In this document: positions 34,364-43,080 of the stretch, one piece after another
Numbering within the stretch: position 1 is the stretch's first letter
How the letters are laid out: each line of letters begins with the position of its first letter
NCBI RefSeq assembly: GCF_025947365.1
Contig: NZ_CP110012.1
Coordinates: forward strand, 496,001 to 560,000
DNA: 64,000 nt
DNA from: Flavobacterium sp. N502540
Lineage (GTDB): Bacteria; Bacteroidota; Bacteroidia; Flavobacteriales; Flavobacteriaceae
Direction: 5' to 3'
Translations under genes and position numbers: made by a program
The notes under the pieces: model-generated
What the model was told of the DNA's origin: nothing
What the model saw: the letters and a program-made list of their open reading frames with translations, nothing else
Databases searched by the model: none

Positions 34364-34897
34364 TTAAACCAAATCAGGTAAACTGTTTAAAATAAAATGA
34401 TACAGTTTATGAGTCGAAACAGGAACGGTTTCTATATCGGTTTTCAGCACTAAATCTGCTTGTAGCGGAGTTTCAAAAATATCGCTTATTCCTGTAAAAT
34501 TCTTTATTTTATCAGGATCATTATCCGATAATAATGCTTTTTTATACAGTCCTTTAGGATCTCTTTCGATTAAATTATCGATCGAACAATCTAAATATAC
34601 AGTTCTGACAAATTCATGATTGCGCAATTCGTTTCTCAGATTTTCATATGGATTTATAACTGACATCAAAACGATCGTGTCTGATACAACAAAATTTCGT
34701 CCGACATTAAAAAGACGTCTGACATTTTCACAGCGGTCTTCTTTAGAAAATCCCAGATCTTTACAGATGGTTTTCCGATATACATCACCATCAATTATCT
34801 CGACTTTATACTTTTTTTCGATTAAAAGCTGTCGAACATTTTCAGCTAATGTTGTTTTACCCGAACCCGATAATCCCGTAAATTGTATTAAAATCAT
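34364..34897 (-). CDS. Adenylylsulfate (APS) kinase-like protein
   Basis: 177 residues. P-loop FTGLSGSGKTTLA (about residues 6-18), then EIIDGDVYRKTICKDLGFSK followed by EDRCENVRRL, match APS kinase (CysC), including the D-G-D and R-x-x-N-x-R motifs that bind APS. NPYENLRNELRN, VYLDCSIDNLIERDPKGLYK and KNFTGISDIFETPLQADLVL complete the family pattern. The product is PAPS, the sulfate donor of sulfotransferases. No sulfate adenylyltransferase (CysD/CysN) is next to it. Because the adjacent genes are a hydroxylase and a sulfotransferase, the role is probably PAPS supply for sulfation rather than sulfate reduction. Confidence 0.88.
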   Translation of the reverse strand: MILIQFTGLSGSGKTTLAENVRQLLIEKKYKVEIIDGDVYRKTICKDLGFSKEDRCENVRRLFNVGRNFVVSDTIVLMSVINPYENLRNELRNHEFVRTVYLDCSIDNLIERDPKGLYKKALLSDNDPDKIKNFTGISDIFETPLQADLVLKTDIETVPVSTHKLYHFILNSLPDLV

Positions 34898-35065
34898 TTT
34901 AAAACTCTTTTCTTTTATTGCTCACTAAAACTAGATAATTTGTAAGACCGAAACAATAAGTATAAATACGCTTTTATCGGTTATCTAAACTATAAAAAAA
35001 TGGTAATGCAGCTATTCCGAAACTAAATGAGGAAATCACTATTTTTATCCTTTAATTACAATACA

Positions 35066-35764
35066 ATGAAAAAGAAATTAGTGGTTTTAACCGGAGCCGG
35101 GATTAGTGCTGAAAGCGGGATCAAAACTTTTCGTGACAGTGATGGTTTATGGGAAGGTCATGATGTGATGGAAGTTGCCACTCCTGAAGGATGGAGAAAA
35201 AATCAGGAATTGGTTCTGGACTTTTACAACAAAAGACGCCAGCAGCTTAAGGAGGTAGAACCCAATTCAGGGCATACCATTCTAGCCGAATTAGAACGTG
35301 ATTTTGATGTGCACATCATCACTCAAAATGTAGACAATTTACACGAACGTGCCGGAAGCACCAAAGTCCTGCATTTACATGGAGAATTACTAAAGGTACG
35401 AAGCACTCAAAATCGCAATTTAATTCTAGACTGGGCAGAAGACCTTTATACCGGTGATCTGGACCAAAACGGACATCAGCTTCGTCCTCATATTGTATGG
35501 TTTGGCGAAGACGTTCCTGCTCTTGAAGAAGCCATCGACATTACCGAAACAGCCGATTATTTTGCCGTTATCGGAACATCGTTACAAGTATATCCCGCGG
35601 CAGGATTAATTTCATACACTCCCTCTGTCACACCTGTTTTCTATATTGATCCAAATCCAATCAGCATCCCAAACCTCCGTAATAAAGTAGAAGTAATTGC
35701 CGAAGTAGCTTCAAAAGGTGTAGCAACTTTAAGAGATCGTTTAGAATCTGGCTTTAATTTTTAA
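35066..35764 (+). CDS. Sir2-family NAD-dependent protein deacylase lacking the zinc ribbon cysteines
   Basis: 232 residues from the ATG at 35066. NAD-binding and catalytic parts are intact: VVLTGAGISAESGIKTFRDS, ITQNVDNLHERAGS and HLHGELL with the catalytic His. FYNKRR holds the Tyr-x-x-Arg pair of class III sirtuins that accept succinyl or malonyl lysine. RPHIVWFGEDVP matches CobB/Sirt5. The segment that carries four zinc-binding Cys in CobB (between VRSTQ and RPHIV) has none, and the whole protein contains no cysteine. The length is slightly short of CobB. It probably removes acyl groups from lysines in the cytoplasm. It stands alone with a long hairpin downstream. Confidence 0.9.
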   Translation: MKKKLVVLTGAGISAESGIKTFRDSDGLWEGHDVMEVATPEGWRKNQELVLDFYNKRRQQLKEVEPNSGHTILAELERDFDVHIITQNVDNLHERAGSTKVLHLHGELLKVRSTQNRNLILDWAEDLYTGDLDQNGHQLRPHIVWFGEDVPALEEAIDITETADYFAVIGTSLQVYPAAGLISYTPSVTPVFYIDPNPISIPNLRNKVEVIAEVASKGVATLRDRLESGFNF

Positions 35765-35768
35765 GTTC

Positions 35769-35832
35769 TTAGTGATTAGTCCTTAGTCCATAGCCTCAAG
35801 AATAAAACAAACAACTAAGGACTAATCACTAA
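35769..35832. terminator. Perfect 19-base inverted repeat after the sirtuin gene
   Basis: The 19-base arms 35769-35787 and 35814-35832 are exact inverted copies with a 26-base loop. Beyond them AGTTCTTA-type words pair again with AAGAACT near 35840. No T-run follows. It belongs to the CTTAG word family seen at 21310 and 42300. Confidence 0.6.
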
Positions 35833-35870
35833 AGACTAAGAACTATCCTTTTTTATCCACAAATTCTGTT

Positions 35871-35878
35871 TATATTTG
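35871..35878 (+). promoter_or_regulatory. purB -7 element TATATTTG
   Basis: An exact match to TAnnTTTG, 25 bases before the purB ATG at 35904. Confidence 0.6.
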
Positions 35879-35903
35879 TGCCTTTCGAACAAACAACATA
35901 ACA

Positions 35904-37250
35904 ATGACTACTTTAAACGAATTGAATGCTATATCTCCAATTGACGGAAGATATAGAAATAAAACCCTTTCATTAGCGCCATTTTTCTCTGAGGAAGCTT
36001 TAATCAAATACCGTGTACTGGTTGAAATTGAATATTTCATCGCTTTATGCGAGGTACCTTTACCACAGCTTTCAGACGTAAATCCTGATCTATTTGAAAG
36101 TTTAAGAAACATCTATAAAAATTTCTCTACTGAAGATGCTCTTTGGATTAAAGAAACCGAAAAAGTAACCAATCACGACGTAAAAGCCGTAGAATACTTT
36201 ATCAAAGATGCTTTCGAAAAACTGGGTTTATCTCAATACAAAGAATTCATTCACTTCGGATTAACTTCTCAGGATATTAACAACACTGCGATTCCGCTTT
36301 CAACAAAAGAAGCGTTTGAGCAGGTTTATATGCCATCGTTGATTGCTTTAATTTCTAAATTGAAAGAACTAAGCGTAGAATGGGCCGCTATTCCAATGTT
36401 GGCACGCACACACGGACAGCCTGCTTCACCTACTCGTTTAGGAAAAGAAATTTTAGTTTTTGTAGAGCGTTTAGAAGAACAAATGCGTTTGTTGTTTAAT
36501 ATTCCGTTTGCGGCTAAATTTGGCGGTGCAACCGGAAATTACAACGCACATCATGTAGCTTACCCACAAATCGACTGGAAACAGTTTGGTAATAAATTTG
36601 TAGAAACGGATCTTGGTTTACACCACTCCTTCCCTACCACTCAAATCGAACATTATGACCATTTTGCTGCATTTTTCGATGCTTTAAAAAGAATCAATAC
36701 GATCATTATCGATTTAGATCGCGATATCTGGACCTATGTTTCGATGGATTATTTCAAACAAAAAATCAAAGCAGGAGAAATTGGTTCCTCTGCTATGCCC
36801 CATAAAGTAAACCCTATTGATTTCGAAAATTCAGAAGGAAACTTAGGGATTGCGAATGCTATTTTTGAGCATTTAGCCGCAAAATTACCGGTTTCGAGAT
36901 TGCAGCGTGATTTAACAGACAGCACCGTTTTACGTAATATCGGAGTTCCAATGGGACATACCATTATTGCTTTTGAAGCTTCTCTTAAAGGTTTAAACAA
37001 ACTATTGCTGAATGAAGCCAAATTTGCTGAAGATTTAGAGAAAAACTGGGCTGTTGTAGCCGAAGCAATTCAAACAATCCTTCGTCGTGAGGCTTATCCA
37101 AATCCGTATGAAGCCTTGAAAGGTTTAACCAGAACAAATGAAGCAATTGACAAAAATGCCATTCATAATTTTATTGCAACTTTAGAAGTTTCTGATGCTG
37201 TCAGAGCCGAATTATTAGCCATTACCCCTAGTAATTATGTGGGAATTTAA
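35904..37250 (+). CDS. purB: Adenylosuccinate lyase
   Basis: 448 residues. The start LNELNAISPIDGRYRNKT is typical of the PurB subgroup of E. coli and Bacteroidota. The superfamily signature GEIGSSAMPHKVNPIDFEN (about 291-309) carries the catalytic Ser loop, and ARTHGQPASPTRLGKE holds the catalytic His. It makes fumarate and AMP from adenylosuccinate and also splits SAICAR in purine synthesis; it is a cytoplasmic homotetramer. It is a single-gene unit with its own promoter and a strong terminator at 37274-37303. Confidence 0.97.
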   Translation: MTTLNELNAISPIDGRYRNKTLSLAPFFSEEALIKYRVLVEIEYFIALCEVPLPQLSDVNPDLFESLRNIYKNFSTEDALWIKETEKVTNHDVKAVEYFIKDAFEKLGLSQYKEFIHFGLTSQDINNTAIPLSTKEAFEQVYMPSLIALISKLKELSVEWAAIPMLARTHGQPASPTRLGKEILVFVERLEEQMRLLFNIPFAAKFGGATGNYNAHHVAYPQIDWKQFGNKFVETDLGLHHSFPTTQIEHYDHFAAFFDALKRINTIIIDLDRDIWTYVSMDYFKQKIKAGEIGSSAMPHKVNPIDFENSEGNLGIANAIFEHLAAKLPVSRLQRDLTDSTVLRNIGVPMGHTIIAFEASLKGLNKLLLNEAKFAEDLEKNWAVVAEAIQTILRREAYPNPYEALKGLTRTNEAIDKNAIHNFIATLEVSDAVRAELLAITPSNYVGI

Positions 37251-37273
37251 AGAAAACCTAAAATATTTTCTCA

Positions 37274-37303
37274 AAAAAAGCTATCTTTATCGATAGCTTT
37301 TTT
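37274..37303 (+). terminator. purB terminator
   Basis: AAAAAAGCTATC (37274-37285) and GATAGCTTTTTT (37292-37303) form a perfect 12-base stem with a 6-base loop and T-run. Confidence 0.9.
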
Positions 37304-37479
37304 TATTTACAAATTGTATTAAAAAAATTAGTCCTGCTGATTCACTCCACTTTTATTTTTCAAAGGAGTTCAGTGAATTTATTTGCCATGAAAAACTGTT
37401 ATTTCCAAACGCCGTATCTTTTTTAGCAAAACACTGAAACAAAAAGCCGGATGATTTTCTTAACAAAAAACACTACTCT

Positions 37480-39717
37480 ATGATCGCATTAAACGCCGCC
37501 ACCGCATCTACCCACCACTTACAACCTTTAATTAGCGACTTAGGTCTCATCCTGCTGACTGCAGGGATTGCTGTTCTGTTGTTTAGACTAATCAAGCAGC
37601 CTCTGGTTTTAGGATATCTAATTGCGGGTTTTTTGGCCGGAAATCATTTTGATTTCTTTCCTACCATTACTGAAATGAAAAGTGTTGAAGTTTGGGCAGA
37701 AATTGGTGTAATAGTTTTACTATTTAGCTTAGGTCTTGAATTTAGTTTTAAAAAGCTAATGAAAGTTGGCGGAACCGCTTCTATAACGGCTATTACCCAA
37801 ATTATAACGATGGTCGTCATGGGTTATATGGTCGGGCGCTGGATGGGCTGGGAACAGATGGATAGTATCTTCTTAGGGGTCATCCTCTCTATTTCTTCAA
37901 CAACCATTATCCTGAAAACCTTTGATGAACTAGGCGTAAAAGCTCAAAAATTTGCCGGAATTGTAATCGGGTCTTTAATTGTGCAGGATCTTGTTGCTAT
38001 TTTGATGATGGTATTACTTTCAACCATTGCAGTAAGTCAGCAATTTTCAGGAAGTGAACTGATGATGTCTGTACTAAAACTGATTTTCTTCCTGACTGTA
38101 TGGTTTCTGGGTGGAATCTTTTTTATTCCAACCTTACTTAAAAAAGCCAAACATTTACTAACGGATGAAATGCTGCTGATTATTTCGCTTGCCCTTTGTT
38201 TAACAATGGTAAGTTTTGCCGCAAATGTAGGTTTCTCACCTGCTTTGGGTGCTTTTATCATGGGATCTATCATTGCCGAAACTACTCAGGCAGAACACAT
38301 CGAACATCTTATAAAACCCGTAAAAGATTTATTTGGAGCTATTTTCTTTGTATCAGTTGGAATGCTTATCGACCCTAAAATGTTATACACGCATGCACTG
38401 CCAGTTGCTATTTTAACTTTTGTGACGATCATAGGCCAGTCTGTCAGTTCGACTATTGGTGCATTACTGGCCGGACAACCTTTAAAACAATCTGTACAAA
38501 CAGGGATGAGTTTATCTCAAATCGGGGAGTTTTCGTTTATCATTGCTACATTGGGAATGACACTAAATGTAACCAGCTCCTTTTTATATCCGGTAGTGGT
38601 TGCTGTTTCGGCCATCACTACTTTTACAACGCCGTTTATGGTCAAATATGCCGTGCCATTTTCTGATTTTCTGGAACGAAAACTTCCTAAAAGATGGGTT
38701 AAAAACATCAATCGTTACAGTGTCAATGCACAGGCAATAAAATCCGTAAGTGTTTGGCAAAAAGTGCTTAATGCTTATATCATTCAAATCGTTCTGCACA
38801 CTATTATTATCACAGCAATTATTTTATTATCGGTAAAATTTGTTGCGCCTTTAGTTGCAGAAACAAGATTCGGAAATGCATTGGCGGCTCTTATCACTCT
38901 GGTCATTATTGCGCCGTTCTTATGGGCACTCTCCCTTCGAAGAGTGGCAGTAGAAGAAGTCGATTCTTTATGGGAAGAACGAAAATACCGTGGTGCAATA
39001 TTGATGCTGATTCTGATTAGAATGAGTCTCGGATTGTTCTTAATTGGATTTTTACTAAACATCTTCTTCTCTCCTTTAGTTGCCTTTATTGCTTTGGTTA
39101 TTGCCATCGTAGTCTATCAAATATTCCCTAAAAAATTAAACGAACAATACCATAAAATTGAAAGTCATTTTCTTAAAAATTTAAATGATCGCGAAAACAA
39201 AAAAATCGATAGACGTTACGCTAATTTAATGCCATGGGACGGTCACATGTCTTTTTTTGATATTGGGACAGAATCTAATTTAGTGGGTAAAACTTTAGAA
39301 GAACTGCGTATTCGGGAATCAATGGGAATCAATATTGCTTACATCAAACGAGGAGATATTACAATTCCAATTCCAACTAAAAATGAGCGTCTGTTCCCCG
39401 GTGATGAAATTTGTGTTATTGGTACCGATGCTCAGGTTACTGAATTCAATAAATACCTCAATCAAAATGAAATCGAGGCTCCGGAAAAAGTAGCAGAAAC
39501 GGATATTGTTTTACGCCAATTTGAAGTCTCTCCCGAAGATTTTGTACAAAAAAGCATTGGTCAATTCCGTACAAAAACCAATGGTATGGTGGTTGGAATT
39601 GAGCGAAATGGGAATAGGCTTCTGAATCCCGAATCAAGCTTAATTTTAGAAAAAAATGATATTCTTTGGGTTGTAGGAGATAAAAAGAAAATGGCCGAAT
39701 TGGTCAAAAGTCACTAA
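37480..39717 (+). CDS. CPA2-family monovalent cation:proton antiporter with a C-terminal TrkA-C domain
   Basis: 745 residues. About 12 membrane segments (30-400) with VLGYLIAGFLAGNHFDFFPT, GVIVLLFSLGLEFSFKKLMK and FSPALGAFIMGSIIAETTQA are the CPA2 core, as in KefB/KefC-type exchangers. Four more hydrophobic segments follow (about 435-560), an extra membrane block not found in Kef proteins. The C-terminal part (about 590-745) holds two TrkA-C-like regions (SNLVGKTLEELRIRESMGIN and KSIGQFRTKTNGMVVGIERN). It probably exchanges K+ or Na+ for protons at the inner membrane and so controls pH or K+ balance. The terminator at 39735-39773 follows. Confidence 0.88.
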   Translation: MIALNAATASTHHLQPLISDLGLILLTAGIAVLLFRLIKQPLVLGYLIAGFLAGNHFDFFPTITEMKSVEVWAEIGVIVLLFSLGLEFSFKKLMKVGGTASITAITQIITMVVMGYMVGRWMGWEQMDSIFLGVILSISSTTIILKTFDELGVKAQKFAGIVIGSLIVQDLVAILMMVLLSTIAVSQQFSGSELMMSVLKLIFFLTVWFLGGIFFIPTLLKKAKHLLTDEMLLIISLALCLTMVSFAANVGFSPALGAFIMGSIIAETTQAEHIEHLIKPVKDLFGAIFFVSVGMLIDPKMLYTHALPVAILTFVTIIGQSVSSTIGALLAGQPLKQSVQTGMSLSQIGEFSFIIATLGMTLNVTSSFLYPVVVAVSAITTFTTPFMVKYAVPFSDFLERKLPKRWVKNINRYSVNAQAIKSVSVWQKVLNAYIIQIVLHTIIITAIILLSVKFVAPLVAETRFGNALAALITLVIIAPFLWALSLRRVAVEEVDSLWEERKYRGAILMLILIRMSLGLFLIGFLLNIFFSPLVAFIALVIAIVVYQIFPKKLNEQYHKIESHFLKNLNDRENKKIDRRYANLMPWDGHMSFFDIGTESNLVGKTLEELRIRESMGINIAYIKRGDITIPIPTKNERLFPGDEICVIGTDAQVTEFNKYLNQNEIEAPEKVAETDIVLRQFEVSPEDFVQKSIGQFRTKTNGMVVGIERNGNRLLNPESSLILEKNDILWVVGDKKKMAELVKSH

Positions 39718-39734
39718 GATTCTGAGATCCCAAG

Positions 39735-39773
39735 AAAAAAAGCTCCATACAAAAAAATGTTTGGAGCTTTTTT
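39735..39773. terminator. Bidirectional terminator between the antiporter and chitinase genes
   Basis: AAAAAAGCTCCA (39735-39746) and TGGAGCTTTTTT (39762-39773) form a perfect 12-base stem. Confidence 0.9.
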
Positions 39774-39799
39774 ATATTCTGTTTCAACCAGATAATACC

Positions 39800-40903
39800 T
39801 TATTTAAACGGTTGCATTTTATCGCATTGACATTCGCAATTAGGATCGCTGGTGTTAAGAACCGTTAAATATCTTTGATAAAAACCTCTTCTTGATTGTG
39901 TTTTATCACTATCTGCTTTATTGCATTCTAAAGCACCATTGATAATATTAATCGTCGCTCCAAAACCGGGTTTACGTCCCTCATTAATATCCTGTTGGGT
40001 TGGCAACCACTGACCAACCATTACAGCATGACACGAAGGTTTAGGAGCCTGTGGTGTCATCCAAAACCATATGGCAGTCTGGAACGCCAAAGCCGCATCT
40101 TTGACTACATTTTCAGGATTTTTAAGCAGTACGTTTTTATCTGCATATAAAAATTCACTTATCTGTCCATAATTATAGTTCCAACTCAACTGTATGGGTC
40201 CTCGCCCATGGTAGGATTTCTTTGCCACTGGGGGATAATTCACGTTATTCTCCTCTCTGTAACCTGTCGTGCTATTTTCATCATAGCCTACCTCTTCACG
40301 AAAGTGCAAGCCCCATGAATAGGCTCCTCCTGGTGCCGTTGACCAGCCCCCCGTAGTTTCATGAGATATATTAGCAAGAAAAGCGGCTAGTTCTCTTTTT
40401 CGTACTTCCAAAGAACCAATGCTTATAAAATCTGCATAATCAACTTCTTGTCTAACTACGGTATTATTGTTCCAGGAAGCACTGAAATCAGCATCTTCTT
40501 TAATCACTTTTGTCTCATTGGTCGATTTTTTAGTACGGGTTATTTTCTGAAACCAACCTTTTCTTTCGATAACAACCTTTAGGTCTGCCATAAGATCAAC
40601 TGCTTTCATTAGCGCATCGTAGGTATAAAAATCTTTTGAAGGATTCACTATCCAGTTATTGCTCTGCTCTGCTCCGTAACGATAAGGGAACAACTCCAGA
40701 AATTGCTGTTTACTTATAAGGTCTTTAAGCCCTGCATTATTCCCTGGGCTATTTGGAGTATCCGGCTTTGGAAGTTCTTCATCAGGTTTAGGATTTTCCG
40801 TCGTAGGATCCTTCTTTTCCTCCAAATTATCATGACTACAAGAAAATAGCACGGAAGAGACACAAAATAAAACAGGCAAAAAGGCAAGTGGCGTATACTT
40901 CAT
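39800..40903 (-). CDS. GH19 chitinase-family lipoprotein
   Basis: About 367 residues from the ATG at 40903, which gives a lipoprotein signal ending in FSC (Cys22); the longer frame to 40963 adds a basic leader before it. A Pro/Asp/Glu-rich linker follows, then the GH19 domain (about 75-355): FLANISHETTGGWSTAPGGA holds the first catalytic Glu, FREEVGYDE the second, and YHGRGPIQLSWNYNYGQISE is the GH19 signature. It should hydrolyse chitin or a related beta-1,4 GlcNAc polymer from the cell surface. The downstream end has CECQCDK, a possible disulfide or metal site. A HExxH lipoprotein gene lies just upstream on the same strand (about 70 bases) and may be expressed with it. Confidence 0.88.
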   Translation of the reverse strand: MKYTPLAFLPVLFCVSSVLFSCSHDNLEEKKDPTTENPKPDEELPKPDTPNSPGNNAGLKDLISKQQFLELFPYRYGAEQSNNWIVNPSKDFYTYDALMKAVDLMADLKVVIERKGWFQKITRTKKSTNETKVIKEDADFSASWNNNTVVRQEVDYADFISIGSLEVRKRELAAFLANISHETTGGWSTAPGGAYSWGLHFREEVGYDENSTTGYREENNVNYPPVAKKSYHGRGPIQLSWNYNYGQISEFLYADKNVLLKNPENVVKDAALAFQTAIWFWMTPQAPKPSCHAVMVGQWLPTQQDINEGRKPGFGATINIINGALECNKADSDKTQSRRGFYQRYLTVLNTSDPNCECQCDKMQPFK

Positions 40904-40972
40904 TAATAAGGTTTGTTTTTTTGTAACATTGCCTTTACAATTCGTATTGTATTTTTTAGTCATAATTCAATT

Positions 40973-41920
40973 TTATTTTTTGGATTTATCCAAATTACCT
41001 ATGGTTAACGTTAGCAATCCCCTGCTTTTATTATACAAATTCTGATAGCCTGTAGTGACTCCTTGTGCAGGTGTACGGGTGACATTAGCAATTTGATCTT
41101 TGTATGATTTTATTTCGGCATCTGTCAGAGTTGTGGGATTCATGACTACCAAAAGCGATTTAAAACTTTTTTGCGAATTAGTACTGTTCGGAATTCTTGT
41201 TTTATTGGTAAAACGGGGATCATTATAAATAGCCAGACTCTCGGCATCTTTAATTTCCGAGGCGGGAATCGCTCCTGCAAGATACAATTCAATATCAGCA
41301 ATGTTATTGGATACTCCGCTTAGTATTCCTTTTACTTTATCCCAATGGTATGCATAATCTTGCGGAACGGCATAATTGGCCCATCGGTGAAACATCTCAT
41401 GTAAAATAGGTCCTCCCTGAATATTATTTAGATAAAGAAAATAAACTCCTTGCAGTTTACCCGCAGAACCATAATCTTTTGTATTGTCTGACAGACTAAG
41501 TCCGATACCCTGTGTATCATTTTTCACCCTTTGATAAATACCATAAGGCATTCCAGCAGGAGGAGTACTTGTTGCATTATTTAATACGATCACAATAAAA
41601 TCAAAATCATCTTTCAAAACCGGATAAATTTCAGTTTTACAAAGCGTTTTAAGTTTTTCTACGGTCGCTGTTTCATCTACCGTATGACTGTTCCAGTAAT
41701 TAAAATCGTCTTGTGATAATTTTAAAATTCCAAACGTATTGGAGGATTCTATACTCAGGTTTGTGGTAACAGCTGGTGGAGGTGTCTGTGTCTCGGGATC
41801 TGTAGTCTCAGGTGTCTTTGATTCAGAATCAACAGGACTATCTCCCTTATCACAGCTATTGAAAAGAAATAGCATAATTACGAGCGAACCGATCGTTTTT
41901 AAGTTTGTTTTAGAAATCAT
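40973..41920 (-). CDS. Putative zinc metalloprotease lipoprotein (HExxH)
   Basis: 315 residues. Signal TIGSLVIMLFLFNSCDKG with lipid Cys23, then a Thr/Pro/Glu-rich linker (to about 50). HEMFHRW (174-180) is an HExxH zinc motif. IADIELYLAGAIPASE (about 207-222) resembles the 'DLYLMGL' block that supplies the third ligand region in several secreted bacterial zincins. It is probably an exported protease, or a binding protein of that fold. It ends about 70 bases before the GH19 start, the two making a surface-enzyme pair. No direct family name is available from the sequence alone. Confidence 0.7.
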   Translation of the reverse strand: MISKTNLKTIGSLVIMLFLFNSCDKGDSPVDSESKTPETTDPETQTPPPAVTTNLSIESSNTFGILKLSQDDFNYWNSHTVDETATVEKLKTLCKTEIYPVLKDDFDFIVIVLNNATSTPPAGMPYGIYQRVKNDTQGIGLSLSDNTKDYGSAGKLQGVYFLYLNNIQGGPILHEMFHRWANYAVPQDYAYHWDKVKGILSGVSNNIADIELYLAGAIPASEIKDAESLAIYNDPRFTNKTRIPNSTNSQKSFKSLLVVMNPTTLTDAEIKSYKDQIANVTRTPAQGVTTGYQNLYNKSRGLLTLTIGNLDKSKK

Positions 41921-42222
41921 ATTATTTTGGGGTTTAATTACTTTTTTTCGAATACCATAAGGATGTTGCTTTTATTATCGATTCTCACAAACTGAAAATT
42001 AGATTCAAACCTTTTGGTGTAATTCAGATTTCAATCGTAACCAATATAAAGAATCCCTTATTTAAGCATTCATACAGCGAACTTACAATACAAATCTTTT
42101 ATTGCGAAAAACAATTCAATAGTTGGTAACTTTCGTTTCATAAGCGGAGCATTAATCACTTTTCGCATCTACTTTAAACAGTATAATCCTAAAATTATTA
42201 TTCGATTCCGGAATCCGGAAAA

Positions 42223-42276
42223 AATAAAGATTCCGAACCTTTAAGAAAAAACTCTTAAAAACTCGGAATCTTTATT
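42223..42276 (-). terminator. Terminator of the peroxiredoxin gene
   Basis: The 14-base arms (42223-42236 and 42263-42276) are perfect inverted copies. On the minus strand the hairpin is followed by TTTATTTTTTCC. The gene gap 41921-42329 otherwise shows only this and a CTTAG-word stretch at 42300-42335. Confidence 0.85.
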
Positions 42277-42329
42277 AAATCGCAATGACTAAAAAAATAA
42301 GTCCCTCAGGACCTTAGTCTCTCAGAACC

Positions 42330-42968
42330 TTACTTATTAGGTTGCGGTGTGATACGCAAATAAGGTTTTATTGGTGTGTATCCTTTTGGAAATTTCGCAG
42401 GAATATCACTATCCGGAACAGCTGGTGTAATCACCACATCTTCTCCGTCTTTCCAGTTGGCGGGAGTGGCTACACTATAATTGGCCGTTAATTGCAAACT
42501 GTCTATAACACGTAGTAACTCGTCAAAATTTCTTCCGGTTGAAGCCGGATAGGTTAAAGTAAGTTTGATCTTTTTATCGGCACCCACTACAAATACAGAA
42601 CGCACTGTAAATTTATCACTTGCATTTGGATGCAGCATATCGTATAAAGTCGCAATTCTTTTATCCTCATCTGCAATGATTGGAAAATTAACCGTTGTAT
42701 TCTGAGTTTCGTTAATGTCCTTGATCCACTCTAAATGTGAGTCTAAACCATCTACACTTAACGCGATAACTTTTGTATTTCTTTTGGTAAATTCCGGAAG
42801 GTAATTGGCAACTGTTCCTAATTCGGTAGTACAAACCGGAGTGAAGTCTGAAGGATGCGAAAATAAAACACCCCAGGAATCACCTAACCATTCATGAAAT
42901 TTAACTGGCCCTTCGGTTGTTTCTGCATGAAAATCCGGAGCAATATCTCCTAATCTTAATGTTGACAT
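42330..42968 (-). CDS. 1-Cys peroxiredoxin (Prx6 type)
   Basis: 212 residues from the ATG at 42968 (MSTLRLGDIAPDFHAETTEG); upstream codons to 43013 look like leader. The peroxidatic Cys46 lies in FSHPSDFTPVCTTELG, and no other cysteine exists, so this is a 1-Cys enzyme that needs an external thiol. KRIATLYDMLHP, RSVFVVGADKKIKLTLTYPA and FPKGYTPIKPYLRITPQP fit the Prx6 C-terminal domain. It reduces peroxides in the cytoplasm. The gene is followed by a strong terminator. Confidence 0.93.
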   Translation of the reverse strand: MSTLRLGDIAPDFHAETTEGPVKFHEWLGDSWGVLFSHPSDFTPVCTTELGTVANYLPEFTKRNTKVIALSVDGLDSHLEWIKDINETQNTTVNFPIIADEDKRIATLYDMLHPNASDKFTVRSVFVVGADKKIKLTLTYPASTGRNFDELLRVIDSLQLTANYSVATPANWKDGEDVVITPAVPDSDIPAKFPKGYTPIKPYLRITPQPNK

Positions 42969-43080
42969 AATAATATATTTTTTAGTTTCTCTAAAATTAG
43001 TCAAAAAAAGCACAAAGAAAACACCGATTTTCTAAAAAAAAGTTAAAGTTCTACATTCTCTATCTAATTAGTATTTAAAA

